From Nageia nagi (lineage: Eukaryota > Pinophyta): 64,000 nucleotides of DNA. Made by a program: the position numbers and the translations under genes. Below the pieces are notes generated by a model. The model had not been told where the DNA came from. It did no database searches and saw only the letters and a program-made list of their open reading frames with translations. Numbering within the stretch: position 1 is the first letter of the stretch; every line of letters begins with the position of its first letter. Of the stretch, positions 35,681 through 47,650 are shown in pieces. The stretch spans positions 36,394,001 to 36,458,000 of the forward strand of contig JBITNC010000001.1 in NCBI GenBank assembly GCA_050084985.1, read 5' to 3'.

Positions 35681-36585
35681 TAATATGATGTTTATCATAA
35701 TTTTTGGTAAATTTTTATAGAATTAATGGTTGTTAGAAGTGTTGAACCATTTGCAGAGACATAATGGTTCTTTTATTTATAGATTGTTACCATGTCATTT
35801 TCTTTAAAAAGTAAAGGAGTGGGATTTTTTTTTATTAATCATTTTTTTTAATTTAGATATAGGGATGAAAAATTTCATGTACAAATTGTATTATGATATT
35901 TTAAAGAGACTAATCAAATATTCTCCCTTATGCCTTTAGTTAAAATTTAATGAATTTATTTTGATATAAATTTTATTAAATTCCTAATATGATGTTTATT
36001 ATAATATTTCATATAATTAATTATTGATCAAAGCATTGTAGCATTTGAAGAGACATAATGGTCATTTCATTTAAAATTTGGTAGCATGTCATTTTCTTTA
36101 AAAAGTAAAGGAATGGGATTTTCTTTTGTTATTCTCTTTTTATTTAGATGTAGAAGTGGGAAATTTTATGTACAAATTATACTATGATATTTTAAAGAGA
36201 CTAGTCAAATATTTCTCCTTATGCCTTTAGTTAAAGTTTAATAAATGATATAAATTTTATTAAATTTATAATATGATATTTATTATAATAATAAAGTTTC
36301 ATTAATTGTTGATTGAAGTGTTTTACCCTTTGAAGAGACATAGTGGTTATTTATTCAAAGGTTAATACCATATCTTTTTCTTTAAAAAGTAAAGGAGTGG
36401 GATGTTCTTTTGTTTTTATTTAGATGTAGGGGTAGAAAATTTCACGTACAAATTGTATTATGTATTTTATGATATTTTAAGGAGACTAGTCAAATATTTC
36501 TTCTTATGCCTTTAGTTAGAGATTAATGAATTTATTTTGACATGAATTTTATTAAAGTCCTAATATGATGTTTAGTAAAAAAATA
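35681..36585. repeat. Tandem repeat of about 295 bases, three units
   Basis: Units start at about 35681, 35985 and 36269 (TAATATGATGTTTAT or close variants), with a partial fourth at 36561. Shared internal blocks are CTTTAAAAAGTAAAGGARTGGGAT, TGTACAAATTRTAYTATG and CTCCTTATGCCTTTAGTTA. Spacing varies (304, 284, 292) through small indels. Confidence 0.9.
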
Positions 36586-37602
36586 TGATTAAATTCATGT
36601 GAAATTGAGGAAAGATGAAGTAATAAAAATATGTTTTCTTATTATTATCTAAGTTTTTCAATTAAACTAATTAGTATCTAATGAGGTGATAAGTATGTTT
36701 AATATTTTTAATAAGTAATTCAAGAACTCTTTAAAGTCTTGTAGTAAATAAACTATGGTTTTGAGATTATGATATTGGTATAATGTTTAGTAAAATAATT
36801 CAAATAGAACCAATTTTAATAATTAATTATTAAGGTGTCTAAGACCTTATTGTGAATGATTTAATTAATTAATATGGATTAATTATAGGGTAAATAAATA
36901 ATAGATTAATATATATTGACTAAAAAAAGAAGATAATTTCTCTTGAGGTCTATATTTAAATTCATTTGCATAATGGTCTAGTTTAAAAAGGGTTGTCCTA
37001 ATCCTCCTCCCTCCTAGTACTCGATCCACCCACCCAGTTCCAAGGAGATGTTTGATGCTCATTGCATGGAGATCGATGGAGATGTTCAACAATTGATACA
37101 ATGGTCAAAACCATATGACATGAATAAATTTGAATTTTAAACTCATTGGATATGAAATAATATGATTTGTCAAAAAGATTCCATTAATGATTAAATGGGT
37201 TGTATCATATTAATTCATTAAAGGTTGATTTGTATTTATGTTATGATAATATGGTAAATGGAAAGTATATGAGTTGTATTTCAAAGAATTAGTTTTACTA
37301 TATAAATGATTAATAAGTTTTCTTTTTTATTTAGAATAATATTATGATGGTTTGATGCTATGATTACATGAATAGGAGTAGGAATTAATAGTTGTTATTT
37401 CGTGATCAGTAATGGATAGTATAAATCAATTTAAGTAGATGATTTTACTGAATTATAAAGAAGTATATTTTTTAGGTTATTAATTCCAATAAAATCCAAA
37501 AATATCGTAACAAAGGTTCCAAACGATAATTTGTGATCATTTGGAAAATTTTAGGTTGGGATCAAAATGGGTACAAATGGAACCCAATGGGAATAAATGG
37601 GA

Positions 37603-37637
<35 letters not shown>

Positions 37638-38430
37638 ATATAATAAGGTCAATATATTAATAATAAAATTTTAAAGGATAAAACTTAATTATACTTATAG
37701 TTAGAAACTACCTTCTTAGTGAATGAATTGTTAACTTTGAGATTTAATGAGTTTATGGGTTACATAGTATATTAATGAATAAAGTTGGGAAATAGGGTCA
37801 AAAAAATGCCACCCAAGTACATGAACTCACATATAAAACAAAAGTGGGTTATGGATTTTATTTATTTGCAAGTTGTAGAAATTGATTAATTAAATTTATA
37901 AGGATCAAATGAATGTGTCTCAATTGCTTGTACAATAATCTTAAAGATCATTAATAAATAAGAACACTAAATAAATCCACTATCATTCCAATGTTTTAGA
38001 AAAGGATTCCATATTAGTCTTAAGGACCCAAATTTAGGATCATTTGGAAAACATAAGGTACCCTTAGGAGTATAATGGGATAAACACTCTAGGAAATAAT
38101 GCGAGATGCTTGAGATTGTTATGGGATCTAAATCCTAAGTTATCTCTAACATTGATTTGCACTTAAACTAGCATTATTAAACCTTTACAAAATAACAAGT
38201 ACACCTTCTTAAGATTAAGGATATGGTAAATAAGTCCAAATAAAACAAGGGTACAATCATCAAGAGTATCCACTTGCAAGTAAGGATAGGAATGCCTAGT
38301 GAATGAACCCTTGTACTTAGAAAGAAATGATGAAGACTAAATAAAGTTGATAATATATCAAAATGTAAACCATGTGGGATATATGTTATAAATAGTAAAC
38401 CTTGATAAGCCATTGAATCAAAAAACAAAT
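36586..38430. other. No gene seen; contains a TA microsatellite
   Basis: AT-rich sequence with a (TA)n run at about 37604-37632. Two loosely similar segments (near 37535 and 38038, sharing GATCATTTGGAAAA) may be a further old repeat. No coding frame. Confidence 0.4.
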
Positions 38431-38722
38431 GGTATTAAATTTAGAGGTTTTAGTTGATAAAAATTGGAGTAGCATTACATTTGATAATACTCAATGAGAA
38501 TGCATTGGTTATGTCACTATGCCTATTGAATTAGGTGATCAAATTATTAATCAAAATGTTTATGTTTTTCAAATAAAATTTCCATATAACATCTTACTTA
38601 AAAGGCCATGGATTAATAAGATTATGGTTTTCACTTATACCTTACATCATTCAATTAAGTTTATGCACAAAGGAAAGCAAGTTACTATTCATGTAGAAGA
38701 AAACCCTACAAATGTATTCTAA
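38431..38722 (+). pseudogene. Protease relic of element A, C-terminal half
   Basis: Clear text: a GYVTMPIELGDQIINQNVYV segment, then FPYNILLKRPWINKIMVFTY, then HHSIKFMHKGKQVTI. This matches the second half of plant Ty3/gypsy aspartic protease, where YNILLGRPWL is the flap-to-helix signature (here LLKRPW, Gly to Lys). The catalytic LIDxGS segment should lie near 38440-38460 but is unreadable. Confidence 0.7.
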
Positions 38723-39870
38723 GAAATTAGAAGTTTTGGATACCTCACAACTTGGTTGAAGATGAAGGGACCAATCTAGCACCTACAATAGATATTACTC
38801 TATAAGAGGTAAGCCTAGGGACATACAAAATCTAAGAGATTGACATCTGGGAAACTTTTTGAGAACTTGGATGACCACTTTCTATCCCTAAAACCTAGCA
38901 TTATTACTCAAATAAGGATGAAATTGAGTGTTTCCACTCCATTATTAAGGAGTAATATGATCCTCTTGAATATGTTCAAGCCTTATATCATGAAAATCAT
39001 AAAAAAAAAGTGCATCAAAAAGTAATAGTACTACATTAGTCTCTCAAAGTTTGTTCACCAAGGTAAGTATATACCTCAATAGTTTTAATTTTATTTTTGC
39101 TAACCATTATATGCCTAAGTATCAATATGGTTGAAAAGGATTATGTAATAATGACTAGGGTATCATAGGACCTATCCCAAATGAAGGTCAACACATGAGA
39201 AAAAATAGAATCAGACTTGATGCATCCACATCTAGCACACCACCATCAACTTCATTCATTTAGAAAGTTGATAGTAATAACCAAAGTTGTTATAGAATAT
39301 TTTTTATAAGTGGTTACATTGTACCATGATGCATGGTCCTATGGAAGAAGTACAAGCTTACTATGTAGATTCATTCTTACCTCCTAAAACACTAGTTTGA
39401 GAGGACATCTTTTAGAATGATGATGCTATCCTAAAAAAGTTGGGGGAAAGGAGTGAGTTCCCCAAATCTAGTGAAAAGAGGCTCATAGCATGGTTCATGC
39501 AACATTAGGCTTATTTTTAGGAGGATATCTACAAAAATTATGTAGACATTATAGGTTAAATCCTTAACTAATCTCCTTACTTTAATTCATTTTTTATTTA
39601 TTCAATCCTAGGTCTAGGTTTATTTTCCTTTTTATATTTATCTTCCCTTGCATAAATGTAGTGACACTGCTAGGATCCTAGTTCTATTACTCCATTATCT
39701 ATGCATCTTATAGTTGAGTTTGGATCTAGGATTGGGGACATTACCTATGCCACCCCAACTTAGTTATAAAATTTTCTATCTTAGTGAAGAAATATTATAA
39801 GTAAACATTAGTACCTAAGAGGACCCAAAGTTGACCAAAATAGGAGCTTGGTTAACCTTGGAAGAATGGA
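38723..39870 (+). other. Linker between protease and RT of element A
   Basis: Broken coding sequence without a domain I can name; short open stretch at 38840-39025. It corresponds to the variable linker seen between protease and RT in the Tat lineage. Confidence 0.45.
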
Positions 39871-40600
39871 AAAGGTACCACCTATTGTTAAAAGACTTTT
39901 TTAATGTATTTTCTTGGTATTATTATGATATGCCTAGTCTTGACCCTAATGTTTTTACTCATAGCCTATTTGTAAAATAAAATGTTAAACCAATTCAAAA
40001 AAAGCCTTGAAAAATGAATCCTATGGTAGCTCTTTCTGTTAAAAAGGAAATTGAATGATATCTTATTGCTGGTTTCATTTTTCTTATTAATTATTCTCTA
40101 TGGATTTCTAACATTTTTCCTATAGCTAAGGCTAATGGTGAGATAATATGTTATATAGATTTTAGGGATATTTATAAGGCATATCCCAAATATGCTTTTC
40201 CTTTCCTAACATTGATATGATTGTAGATTCAACAATAAACCATTAGATTTTATCCTTCATGGATTATTTTTTAGGATACAATCAAATAAGGATAATAAGG
40301 AGGACCAACATAAGATAACTTTATTAATCCTTGAGGCATGTTTTTTTGGGTAGTCATGCCTTTCAATCTAAATAATGTAGGTGCAATTATTAAATATTCA
40401 TGGTGATTATGTTCCATGATATTATACATGATATTCTTGAGGCAGATGTTGATGATATTTTAGCAAAATATAGAACCAAAGATGATAAAATTTTAGATTT
40501 GAGGAAAACATTTCAAGTAAATTACTTAGTTTCATTATTTCATGAAGAGGTATTCAGGTAGATCTTAAGAAATTTATAGCTTTTATTGATTTACCACCTC
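39870..40600 (+). pseudogene. Reverse transcriptase relic of element A
   Basis: Blocks in order: DMPSLDPNVFTHSL (39930), VKKEIE.YLIAGFIF (40040), then ANGEIICYIDFRDIYKAYPK (40131), VMPFNLNNVGAI (40355) and EADVDDILAKYRTKDDK (40440). The last is the YxDD box, here DVDD: Tyr replaced by Asp. About ten stops and several frame changes. The order matches Ty3/gypsy RT, which copies element RNA into DNA in the particle. Confidence 0.8.
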
Positions 40601-41060
40601 TAAGAAATTTGAAGAACTTGAGAATTCTTTCAAGAAAAGTACAAGCAGTTAGAAGGTTCATTGCTTAGTTAGTAGACATGATCACTCATTTTTCTCATTT
40701 ATTGAAGAAAGGTAAGAAATTCATTTGGGATAACAAGTGTAAGAAAGCTTTGGATAAAATATAATTATATCTTACTAATCCTCTATTTTTAGCCTCTTAT
40801 GATTCATAAAAAGAGTTTATCACTTTATATTTTAGCAACAATAAGTGCACTAGGGGAAATATTATCTTAGAAAGATGACAACAATAAGGAAAGAGCAATT
40901 TATTACATTAGTAAGACTTTGCTTGATTATGAAACAAGATATACTCCAATCAAAAATATGTGTTTTGCAATAGTCTTCCCAATAGAAAAGTTAATACACT
41001 ACATGCTTGGAAATACAACATATGTAGTAGCTTAGGCTAATCCTCTCAGAGATCTTATGT
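40600..41060 (+). pseudogene. First RNase H relic of element A
   Basis: The connection and first RNase H domain can be followed through HLLKKGKKFIWDNKCKKALD (40700) and TNPLFLASYDS (40775). Only fragments in shifting frames follow. Confidence 0.6.
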
Positions 41061-41229
41061 TCAAATCTTACCTTTTTCAAAATGGGTGATGTTGCTTCAA
41101 GAGTTTGATTTGGTATTTCTCACTTATAAATCAATTAAAGGATAGGTTATAAAAAACTTCATTGCCAATCATTCTTGAAATAAGATATCATAGACATAAG
41201 AGAAATTTCTAGATGAAGTGGAGTTCTAG

Positions 41230-41640
41230 AACAACTATAATGCTAGCATCATCATTGGAGTTTAGAACCATCACTCAAATAACGATCCTAATTATCTTTA
41301 TGTTTTATTGGATTCATGGAGTATGATGAATGGATATTATTTTTTAATGCTTCCAAATGCATTCACAAAGTAGGTAAAGTAATTATACTAATTAATCCTC
41401 ATGGTGATGTTATCCCTATTTCTTGTCATTTAACTTTTGATTATACTAACAATATGGAAGAATATGAGGCTCTTATTTTAGGTTTGAAGGCTCCAATACT
41501 TCTCAAAGTACAAAGGATAAATATATTTGATGATTCTCAATTAATAATAAATCAAGTATCCAACATCTACAACACCAAGGATCCCAAGTTGTAACCATAC
41601 AAAAAAAAGGTGAAAAATCTCTTCATATACTTCACTAAGT
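41230..41640 (+). pseudogene. Second (archaeal-type) RNase H relic of A
   Basis: Open from 41316 to 41594: WILFFNASKCIHKVGKVIIL, then LTFDYTNNMEEYEALILGLK, then FDDSQLIINQVSNIYNTKDP. This is the extra RNase H of the Tat lineage, whose core is FDGS, TNNxAEYEAL and GDSxLVxxQ. The first catalytic Asp is Asn here (FFNAS), which argues for loss of activity. Confidence 0.8.
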
Positions 41641-41869
41641 ATCAAATTGAAAACATCATAAGAGATAGTAATATGTATGCTAATGTTATGGCTAGTGTCT
41701 CCTCTCTTTCTCCCATTAACATAAAAGATGAATAAACCATTCTCCCAATCAAAAATATTGGTAAGACCTCTCACAAGTGTGTTGTTAAATATTTTATTCA
41801 ACATCATTTTTTTTAGCAACTTGTATAAATGCATATGTATAGTATCAAGATGTTTTCAATTATCTTAAA

Positions 41870-43100
41870 ATAGTATTTTTCCTATTATTTTTGATCATAA
41901 TGCAAGAATTTGGCTTAAAAACCTAGCTATAAAACATATAATTATTTATGATTTGCTATATAGAAGATATTTTGATGGTACTCTCCTTAGATGTTTAATC
42001 AAGAATGAAGTAGAAATGGTACTTCATTAGGCTCATGATGGTAAATATGATGGTCACTTTAGGGGTAAATTTGTTTATCAAAAATTGGTTAAATTAGGTT
42101 ATTATTGGCCTAATATGCTTGAATATTGTGAGTTTCATGTTAGAAAATGTGAACAATATTAAAATAATGCTATACTTCAACCTTATCCTTCTCATGATTT
42201 GCATTCTATTGTATCTCTTGGGCTCTTTTCTATTCAGGCACTTGATTTTATTGGCAAAATTAACCCTATTTCAAGATATGGATATAAGTTTATTATTATG
42301 GATATAGAGTACTTCACTAAATGGGTGGAGTATATACCTATAAAATTGGTAAAAAGAAGTAAACTTATTGATTTTATTATTGAATATATCATTTCTATAT
42401 ATGGTGTGCCTTCTAAAATTATTCATGGATAATGGTCCTAGCTTTAAAGGTAATGAAATTAAAGATTTTTGGGTAAAATATTTTATTGAAAGGAAATTCT
42501 CTACACTACCCAAGGTAATGGTCAATTGAAAGCATCAAATAGAGTAGTAAAAAGTATCCTATCCAAAATTGTTGCACAACATGGAAAAGATTGGCATGAA
42601 CAACTCCCCTATGCTTTATGCACCTATAGGACTAGTATTATGACTATTGTAGCTACCACTCCCTTTTCCTTAATGTATGGAGATGAATTTGTGGTTCTAT
42701 TAGAGCTATAAATCCCATCTCTTCATGTATCCTTATATGGTCTCATTTCTAATGAAGATAGAAGTAAAGTTAGATTAGCCCAACTAGATGTCCTAGATGA
42801 GAAAAGGGTTAATACTCTAGAATACCTTAGTGCCTATACTTCTCAAATTCAATGAGCCTATAGTAAAAATAATTATACCTAAAGAGTTTAAGGTAGGTAA
42901 CCTTGTCTTAAAAGAAAATCTTTCCAACACTAAAGCACTTGAAAATGAAAAGAAGGGTAAGTTTGAAACTAATTGGATAGGTCCTTACATTATCATTGTA
43001 AATTATGAGAAAGGTATATATAAACTATATACAATTTAAGGTAAACAAAAATGAAATCCAATTAATGTTATGCATCTAAAAAAGTTTTACATTGAATATT
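41870..43100 (+). pseudogene. Integrase relic of element A
   Basis: A zinc-binding N-terminus (GKYDGHFRGKFVYQKLVKLG, then LEYCEFHVRKCEQY) leads to the catalytic core: QALDFIGKINPISRYGYKFI (first Asp), YFTKWVEYIP, then MDNGPSFKG after a frameshift at 42420 (second Asp), then GNGQLKASNRVVKSIL. In the last, the usual Glu of NGQxEASN is Lys. The C-terminal part follows with PYALCTYRTSIMTIVATTPF and TNWIGPYIIIVNYEKGIYKL. The length is normal for the family, with at least one frameshift and several stops. Confidence 0.8.
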
Positions 43101-43210
43101 ATTTATGAAAATATATGTTTCTACATTTATATGACACTAACATTTTAGCTAAATTGAAGTAATAACCTAGCAATGTCATTGAGTTTCTAGCACCACCATT
43201 ATGTTCAATA

Positions 43211-43460
43211 CAATCCATGTCAAGGAAGGAGCACTCTTATTAGTAAAATCGATGGAAACATGGTGGCTTGGGGAAACCAAGTTGGTCGCTCTTATCATTT
43301 GGTACCTTTGTAAGTAAGGGTAATTCATATCAACAAATCCATAAAAACATGGTGGCTTAGGGCAACCAACTTGGTCACTCTTATCACTTGACACCTTTAT
43401 AAGGAAAGGTCATCCATATCAAAAATCCATGGCAACATGGTGGCTTAAAAAATCAAGTTT
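43211..43460 (+). repeat. 88-base tandem repeat in the A 3' region
   Basis: Nearly three units with ACATGGTGGCTT at 43258, 43347 and 43435 and RACTTGGTC..CTCTTATCA between. The repeat lies between integrase and the polypurine tract. Confidence 0.85.
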
Positions 43461-43685
43461 ATTAGCATATATTGGTAATTTATCTTCATAAATCTTGGTG
43501 GGTAAGTCACTAAGGATACATTTGTATCCTTATCAGTTATCTTATCATCTATATCATGATGTTAATGTTTATATTTTAGATATCTTATGTAGAAATGTTT
43601 TTTTTCTAAGCTCTTTTTTAGGTTCTTTTTTCTTTGACTTGGATTAAATCCTATTATGAGAGGTCTATCATGTCATAACAAAGTC

Positions 43686-43697
43686 AAAGAGGGGGCA
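43686..43697 (+). promoter_or_regulatory. Polypurine tract downstream of A pol
   Basis: AAAGAGGGGGCA is a textbook tract, but it lies about 155 bases before the LTR at 43854. Directly after it stands TATAGGTGAAAAATTAGGG, which itself looks like the start of another LTR with its TG changed to TA. Confidence 0.55.
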
Positions 43698-43853
43698 TAA
43701 TATAGGTGAAAAATTAGGGCATCTAAAACTTCCATCATGAGACAACTTTTCAAGGAGTATTTTCTTACTCTTACTTTTTTTTTAATATACTTTGAATTAT
43801 GCTTTGATTTTCTTTATTCCAAAAGCATAAAAACATATTCAAGTTGGTATATA

Positions 43854-44588
43854 TATTAACACCTAAAAATAAATTTTAATTTAATTAAAATACCCCTTTT
43901 TAGATATTTAAAATGATTTATTTAATTTATTAAATAAATTTCTTTATCAATGTGCACTCTCATCTACCTTTATATTTTATGGTAATAGGTCAATTGGTAT
44001 CATAATAAGCCCAATGAGGAGCCTTCAAAATCTACTTGTTACCTATAAAAGTGGAAGGGTATACATGATCATAAACATGACCTGATCTAACACAATCCTA
44101 ATTTCCTAATAGGTGAAAAATACTTATATATTATTGACTAGTATTTCTTAATGTAACCTATCATTTCTAGAATTGTTATACTCTAAGCTTCACATTCCTT
44201 CTATCTTTTACTTATATGTGAGTGATATTCTAAGTATTGAAGGTAACATGACAATATCAAGCAAATGACAAGGTTAAACTGGAAAGGTAATTGAGTGACA
44301 TCTCTAGGTTCCTAATGTCAATTCTAGGTTGAGGTCAAATATTTGGCTATATTCTTTGGAAAGCCTCATCATTTTTCCCCTTCCATCTTAATATCACCCT
44401 CATTCATCATCATAATTAAAGTATAAGTTTGTATCTTTCATAAATCTAGTTTTGATAGGTCAAGGTCAAATAGATATTATCATCATTTGTATTATCACTT
44501 TTATATTATTTTATGATTAAATTGATTAATTAAATATTTTTTAAATAACCTTAATTAATAATATTTTATTATTATTTTGATTATAACA
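43854..44588 (+). repeat. 3' LTR of element A
   Basis: Pairs with 11763-12478. The start is TATTAACACCTAAAAATA, where the 5' copy has TGTTAACACC, and it ends TTATAACA at the same point. TTAGC follows as the right target copy. The TATA box of the 5' copy is mutated here. Confidence 0.85.
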
Positions 44589-45639
44589 TTAGCTATTAGG
44601 TATTTGATATGAATACAATTGATAGCATGTAAACAATTTAGAACATCATTAACAACATGAATTCTACTTCATTTGCTTTCCTTCTTTTGATCTAAGTACT
44701 TGTAAAAAGTGTTAGACATACCTTACATGAAAATATGTTAGATACACTATGAGTTACATCATCCATTGATGATGAGTCAATGTTAGCAATTTGCTAATGG
44801 CTACATCATCAATTTATCTTTTAAGTGAGTGAACTCTCATTGGCCATAATGATGGCTATAGATGATCATACATTTTATATCTATGACCCTAAGATATCAT
44901 GTTTTTTATGGATCAAAGAAAACCCACATTGATACATAGAAAGTTGCATCATCCATTAAGGATGAATCAATATTTTCTTACTTATAGTTGCATCATTGAT
45001 TTGACTTTTAAGTGAGTGAACTCTCATTAACTATATCGATGGCCATCAATGATCTAGCATTTTTATGTCCATGGTTTGCAAACATTATACTATCTTTGTT
45101 TTATTTCTCTATTTGTTTTTCATGTTGATAAAAAAATTAGACAATAATGCATGATGTTAACAGCATTGTAATAGTCAAATAAATTACAAAAATAAAAACA
45201 TAATATAAAGTACAGGTACTTTGCATAAGATATTCATTATTTTACAAGGTATAGAGCCATTGAATTATGTAAAGAAATGTTTAATATGCATGGAATTGGA
45301 GATTTTTGGTTCTTCTCTACCATCCATGGATGAAAACCTGTAAGCTCATTATCTTGTTGCATCAATCATAACAAATGGGCCTAATTAATTTGGTTCAAAA
45401 TTTCCTTTCACTTCATCATTTTTGGCTATTTTATTGAATTTTTCCTTCAACATCGAGCCTCTTATATTGATATCCTTTGATTTAATTTTCTTGGCAAATG
45501 ACCTCTTAGCTTTACATGATATGGATATTCTAATGCTCAATTCCCCTTATTCTCTTTTCATTGAGTGCTTCCAACTATTGTATTCTTTCTTTTCTTTCTT
45601 CTTCATCGAATATGTCTCCTTGTAGTGATATCATTAGAG
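44589..45639 (-). other. 3' non-coding region of element D
   Basis: Sequence between D integrase and the A insertion. It contains two similar 60-base stretches (near 44770-44870 and 44945-45050, sharing GTGAGTGAACTCTCATT and CATTGATGATGA-like text). No gene. Confidence 0.45.
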
Positions 45640-46690
45640 ATGGTATCTCTAACTTTAGTGATACGATAGCCTCATCTCCTTAAACTAATGAGAATGGTGT
45701 TTCCCTAGTGGATTTTCTAATACTTGTTCCATATACCCAAAGTACATAAGGTAATTGTTCATGCCAACCTACTTTTTATCTATCCCTTTTTTTTAAATAC
45801 TTTTTATAGTTTTGTTTGATGCTTCTACTTTACCATTCCCTTAAGGATAATATACTAAAAAAAAAAATTGATTAATTTGAAACTTTTTGTAAAATACTTT
45901 CATGTCCTTATCTTTGAAATTTGGCCTATTATCCATGATCAATCTTTATGGTACTCCAAACCTTGTGATGATGTTTTCAACCAAGAAAGCGATGATTTTA
46001 TCTTATGTTACTAATTTCATTGGAATAGTTTCAACCCACTTTGTAGTAAAATTTGTATCTATGATGATAAATTTATGATCTTACCTTGAATGTGGATTAC
46101 TAAGCCCAATCCAATATATGCCCCAAGTTGCAAATGGCCATGGTGAAACTATGGAGTTCAATTTTCAAGTTGGCTATTTTTCTAAATTTGAATACTTTTG
46201 ACATTATAGATAACACTTACATGATTCTTGCAATTTGCATCTATTGTAGGCCAATAATAACCAATTTTTAAAAATATGGTGTACAATGCCTTTGCAAAGA
46301 AGTGACCTCAACACAACCCATCATGCACTTGCTCTAGTCTTGTTTCTAATTCATGTTATGTTATAAATCTCAAAAGAGCTCCATCAAATGACTTTTATAC
46401 AAATATTCATCAATAATCACATACTTGATAGTTTTCCTCTTTATTCTAACACTTTTATTTCTATAACAATTCTTTGAAATTGTTTGATATTTCAAATAAT
46501 TGTAAATATCAACATACCATTATTGAGGATCATTTTCTAGAGAAACAAGGCATGTATGTACTTCATCTAGTTGATTAAGGTAAGAAGATGTACCAAGATT
46601 TCTAATCTTGAGGATAGTTTCTTCTTCTTTATCTCAATTAATACCAATAAAGTTGCACTTACTATTGCATATGCATACCTATTATTAGTC
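45640..46690 (-). pseudogene. Integrase relic of element D
   Basis: On the minus strand: zinc-finger end LLLAYNRCKLQESCKCY, then PWPFATWGIYWIGL (the usual WGMD with its Asp changed to Tyr), DHKFIIIDTNFTTKWVETIP, FGVP, MDNRPNFKDKDMKVFYKKFQ (second Asp kept) and GNGKVEASNKTIKSI (catalytic Glu kept). Stops are scattered through it. The order and spacing match the DD35E core of Ty3/gypsy integrase. Confidence 0.8.
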
Positions 46691-46701
46691 TTTGAAATAT
46701 T

Positions 46702-47040
46702 CTAAATATTGTACCTATCAAACTCATTAAGTAATTCAATAACCATTATATTGTATGGTTTCAATTTCTCATATTTGGTATTATGTGTATCATTTATTTG
46801 ATTTACAACAAGTTGTGAATCACCATATATTTCCAAATCTTTTATTTTCATAGCCATAGCTTCTTTCAAACCAAAAATTAGAGCTTCATACTCTTCCATG
46901 TTGTTCGTGAAATCAAAACCAAGTTTATATTCCATAGGGATTACCTTATTGGAAGGTAGTATTATAATAATACCTATACCAACCCAATAAGTACATTTTA
47001 ATCCATCAAAATACAATGACTAGGTTGTAGGTTCATCCTC
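46702..47040 (-). pseudogene. Second RNase H relic of element D
   Basis: Open for about 104 codons: MYFDGLKCTYWVGIGIIIIL, LGFDFTNNMEEYEALIFGLK, IYGDSQLVVNQINDTHNTKY. It is the same domain as at 41316, with the first Asp (FDG) and the GDSQL motif intact. It is an additional RNase H, C-terminal to the usual one. Confidence 0.85.
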
Positions 47041-47650
47041 AATGTAGAAAACATACTCATATAGGACAACCATCTCTTCACCATCACATCATTGACAACA
47101 TTTAGACAATATTACACATTGTTGATAGCATGACTCCTCATCATATTCATTTGGAAATTCTTTATTCACCATTGTAACATCATTCTAGGGAAATTTTGCT
47201 ATAAAGTATGTAATTGCCTACTTTTCACTAATTTTTACTTCATCACATTGATATCAAACTCTTGCAACAACATCAAACACTTAGCTACCCTTCTTCATAA
47301 ATGTTGATTTGCTACAAGATATTTCAATTGATTAACTAGGATAACAATATATGTAAAACAATATAAAAGATAATGCCTTAGTTTTTATGTAGCAAATATA
47401 ATACCAAAGCAAAGCTTTTCCATATGGGTATATCATGTTTCATAATCTATGAGAGCTTTTCTAAGATAGTATGTAGCTATTTCTTTATTTTTATCATCTT
47501 TCTAACATAACATTTGCCCCAAGGCATATAATATGGCTAATATCTAAAGATATGCTTCTTTTTCAAAATACATAGGCATTAAAATAGGAGAATTTAGTAA
47601 ATATTATATTATATCTTCAAATGCTTTTTGACACTAATCATCCTATACAA
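47041..47650 (-). pseudogene. First RNase H relic of element D
   Basis: The domain's C-terminal side is readable: EIATYYLRKALIDYET, MEKLCFGIIFAT, LLYCFTYIV, NQLKYLVANQHL (47500-47300). These are the YYLSKTL..YE..Y...EK and KYL blocks of plant Ty3/gypsy RNase H. Confidence 0.7.

Larger units (their letters stand above)
11763..44588 (+). mobile_element. Element A: Ty3/gypsy, plus strand, heavily nested
   Basis: Two LTRs of the same family in the same orientation bound this region. The flanks are TTAGT (11758-11762) and TTAGC (44589-44593), a five-base target duplication with one mismatch. gag lies just after the 5' LTR and a PR-RT-RNase H-integrase series lies at 38.4-43.1 kb. The 25 kb between holds other elements (F, E, B and a PMD pseudogene). 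One inconsistency is that the best polypurine tract sits about 155 bases before the 3' LTR, so an alternative is that the pol block belongs to a further element truncated at 43853. Confidence 0.7.
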
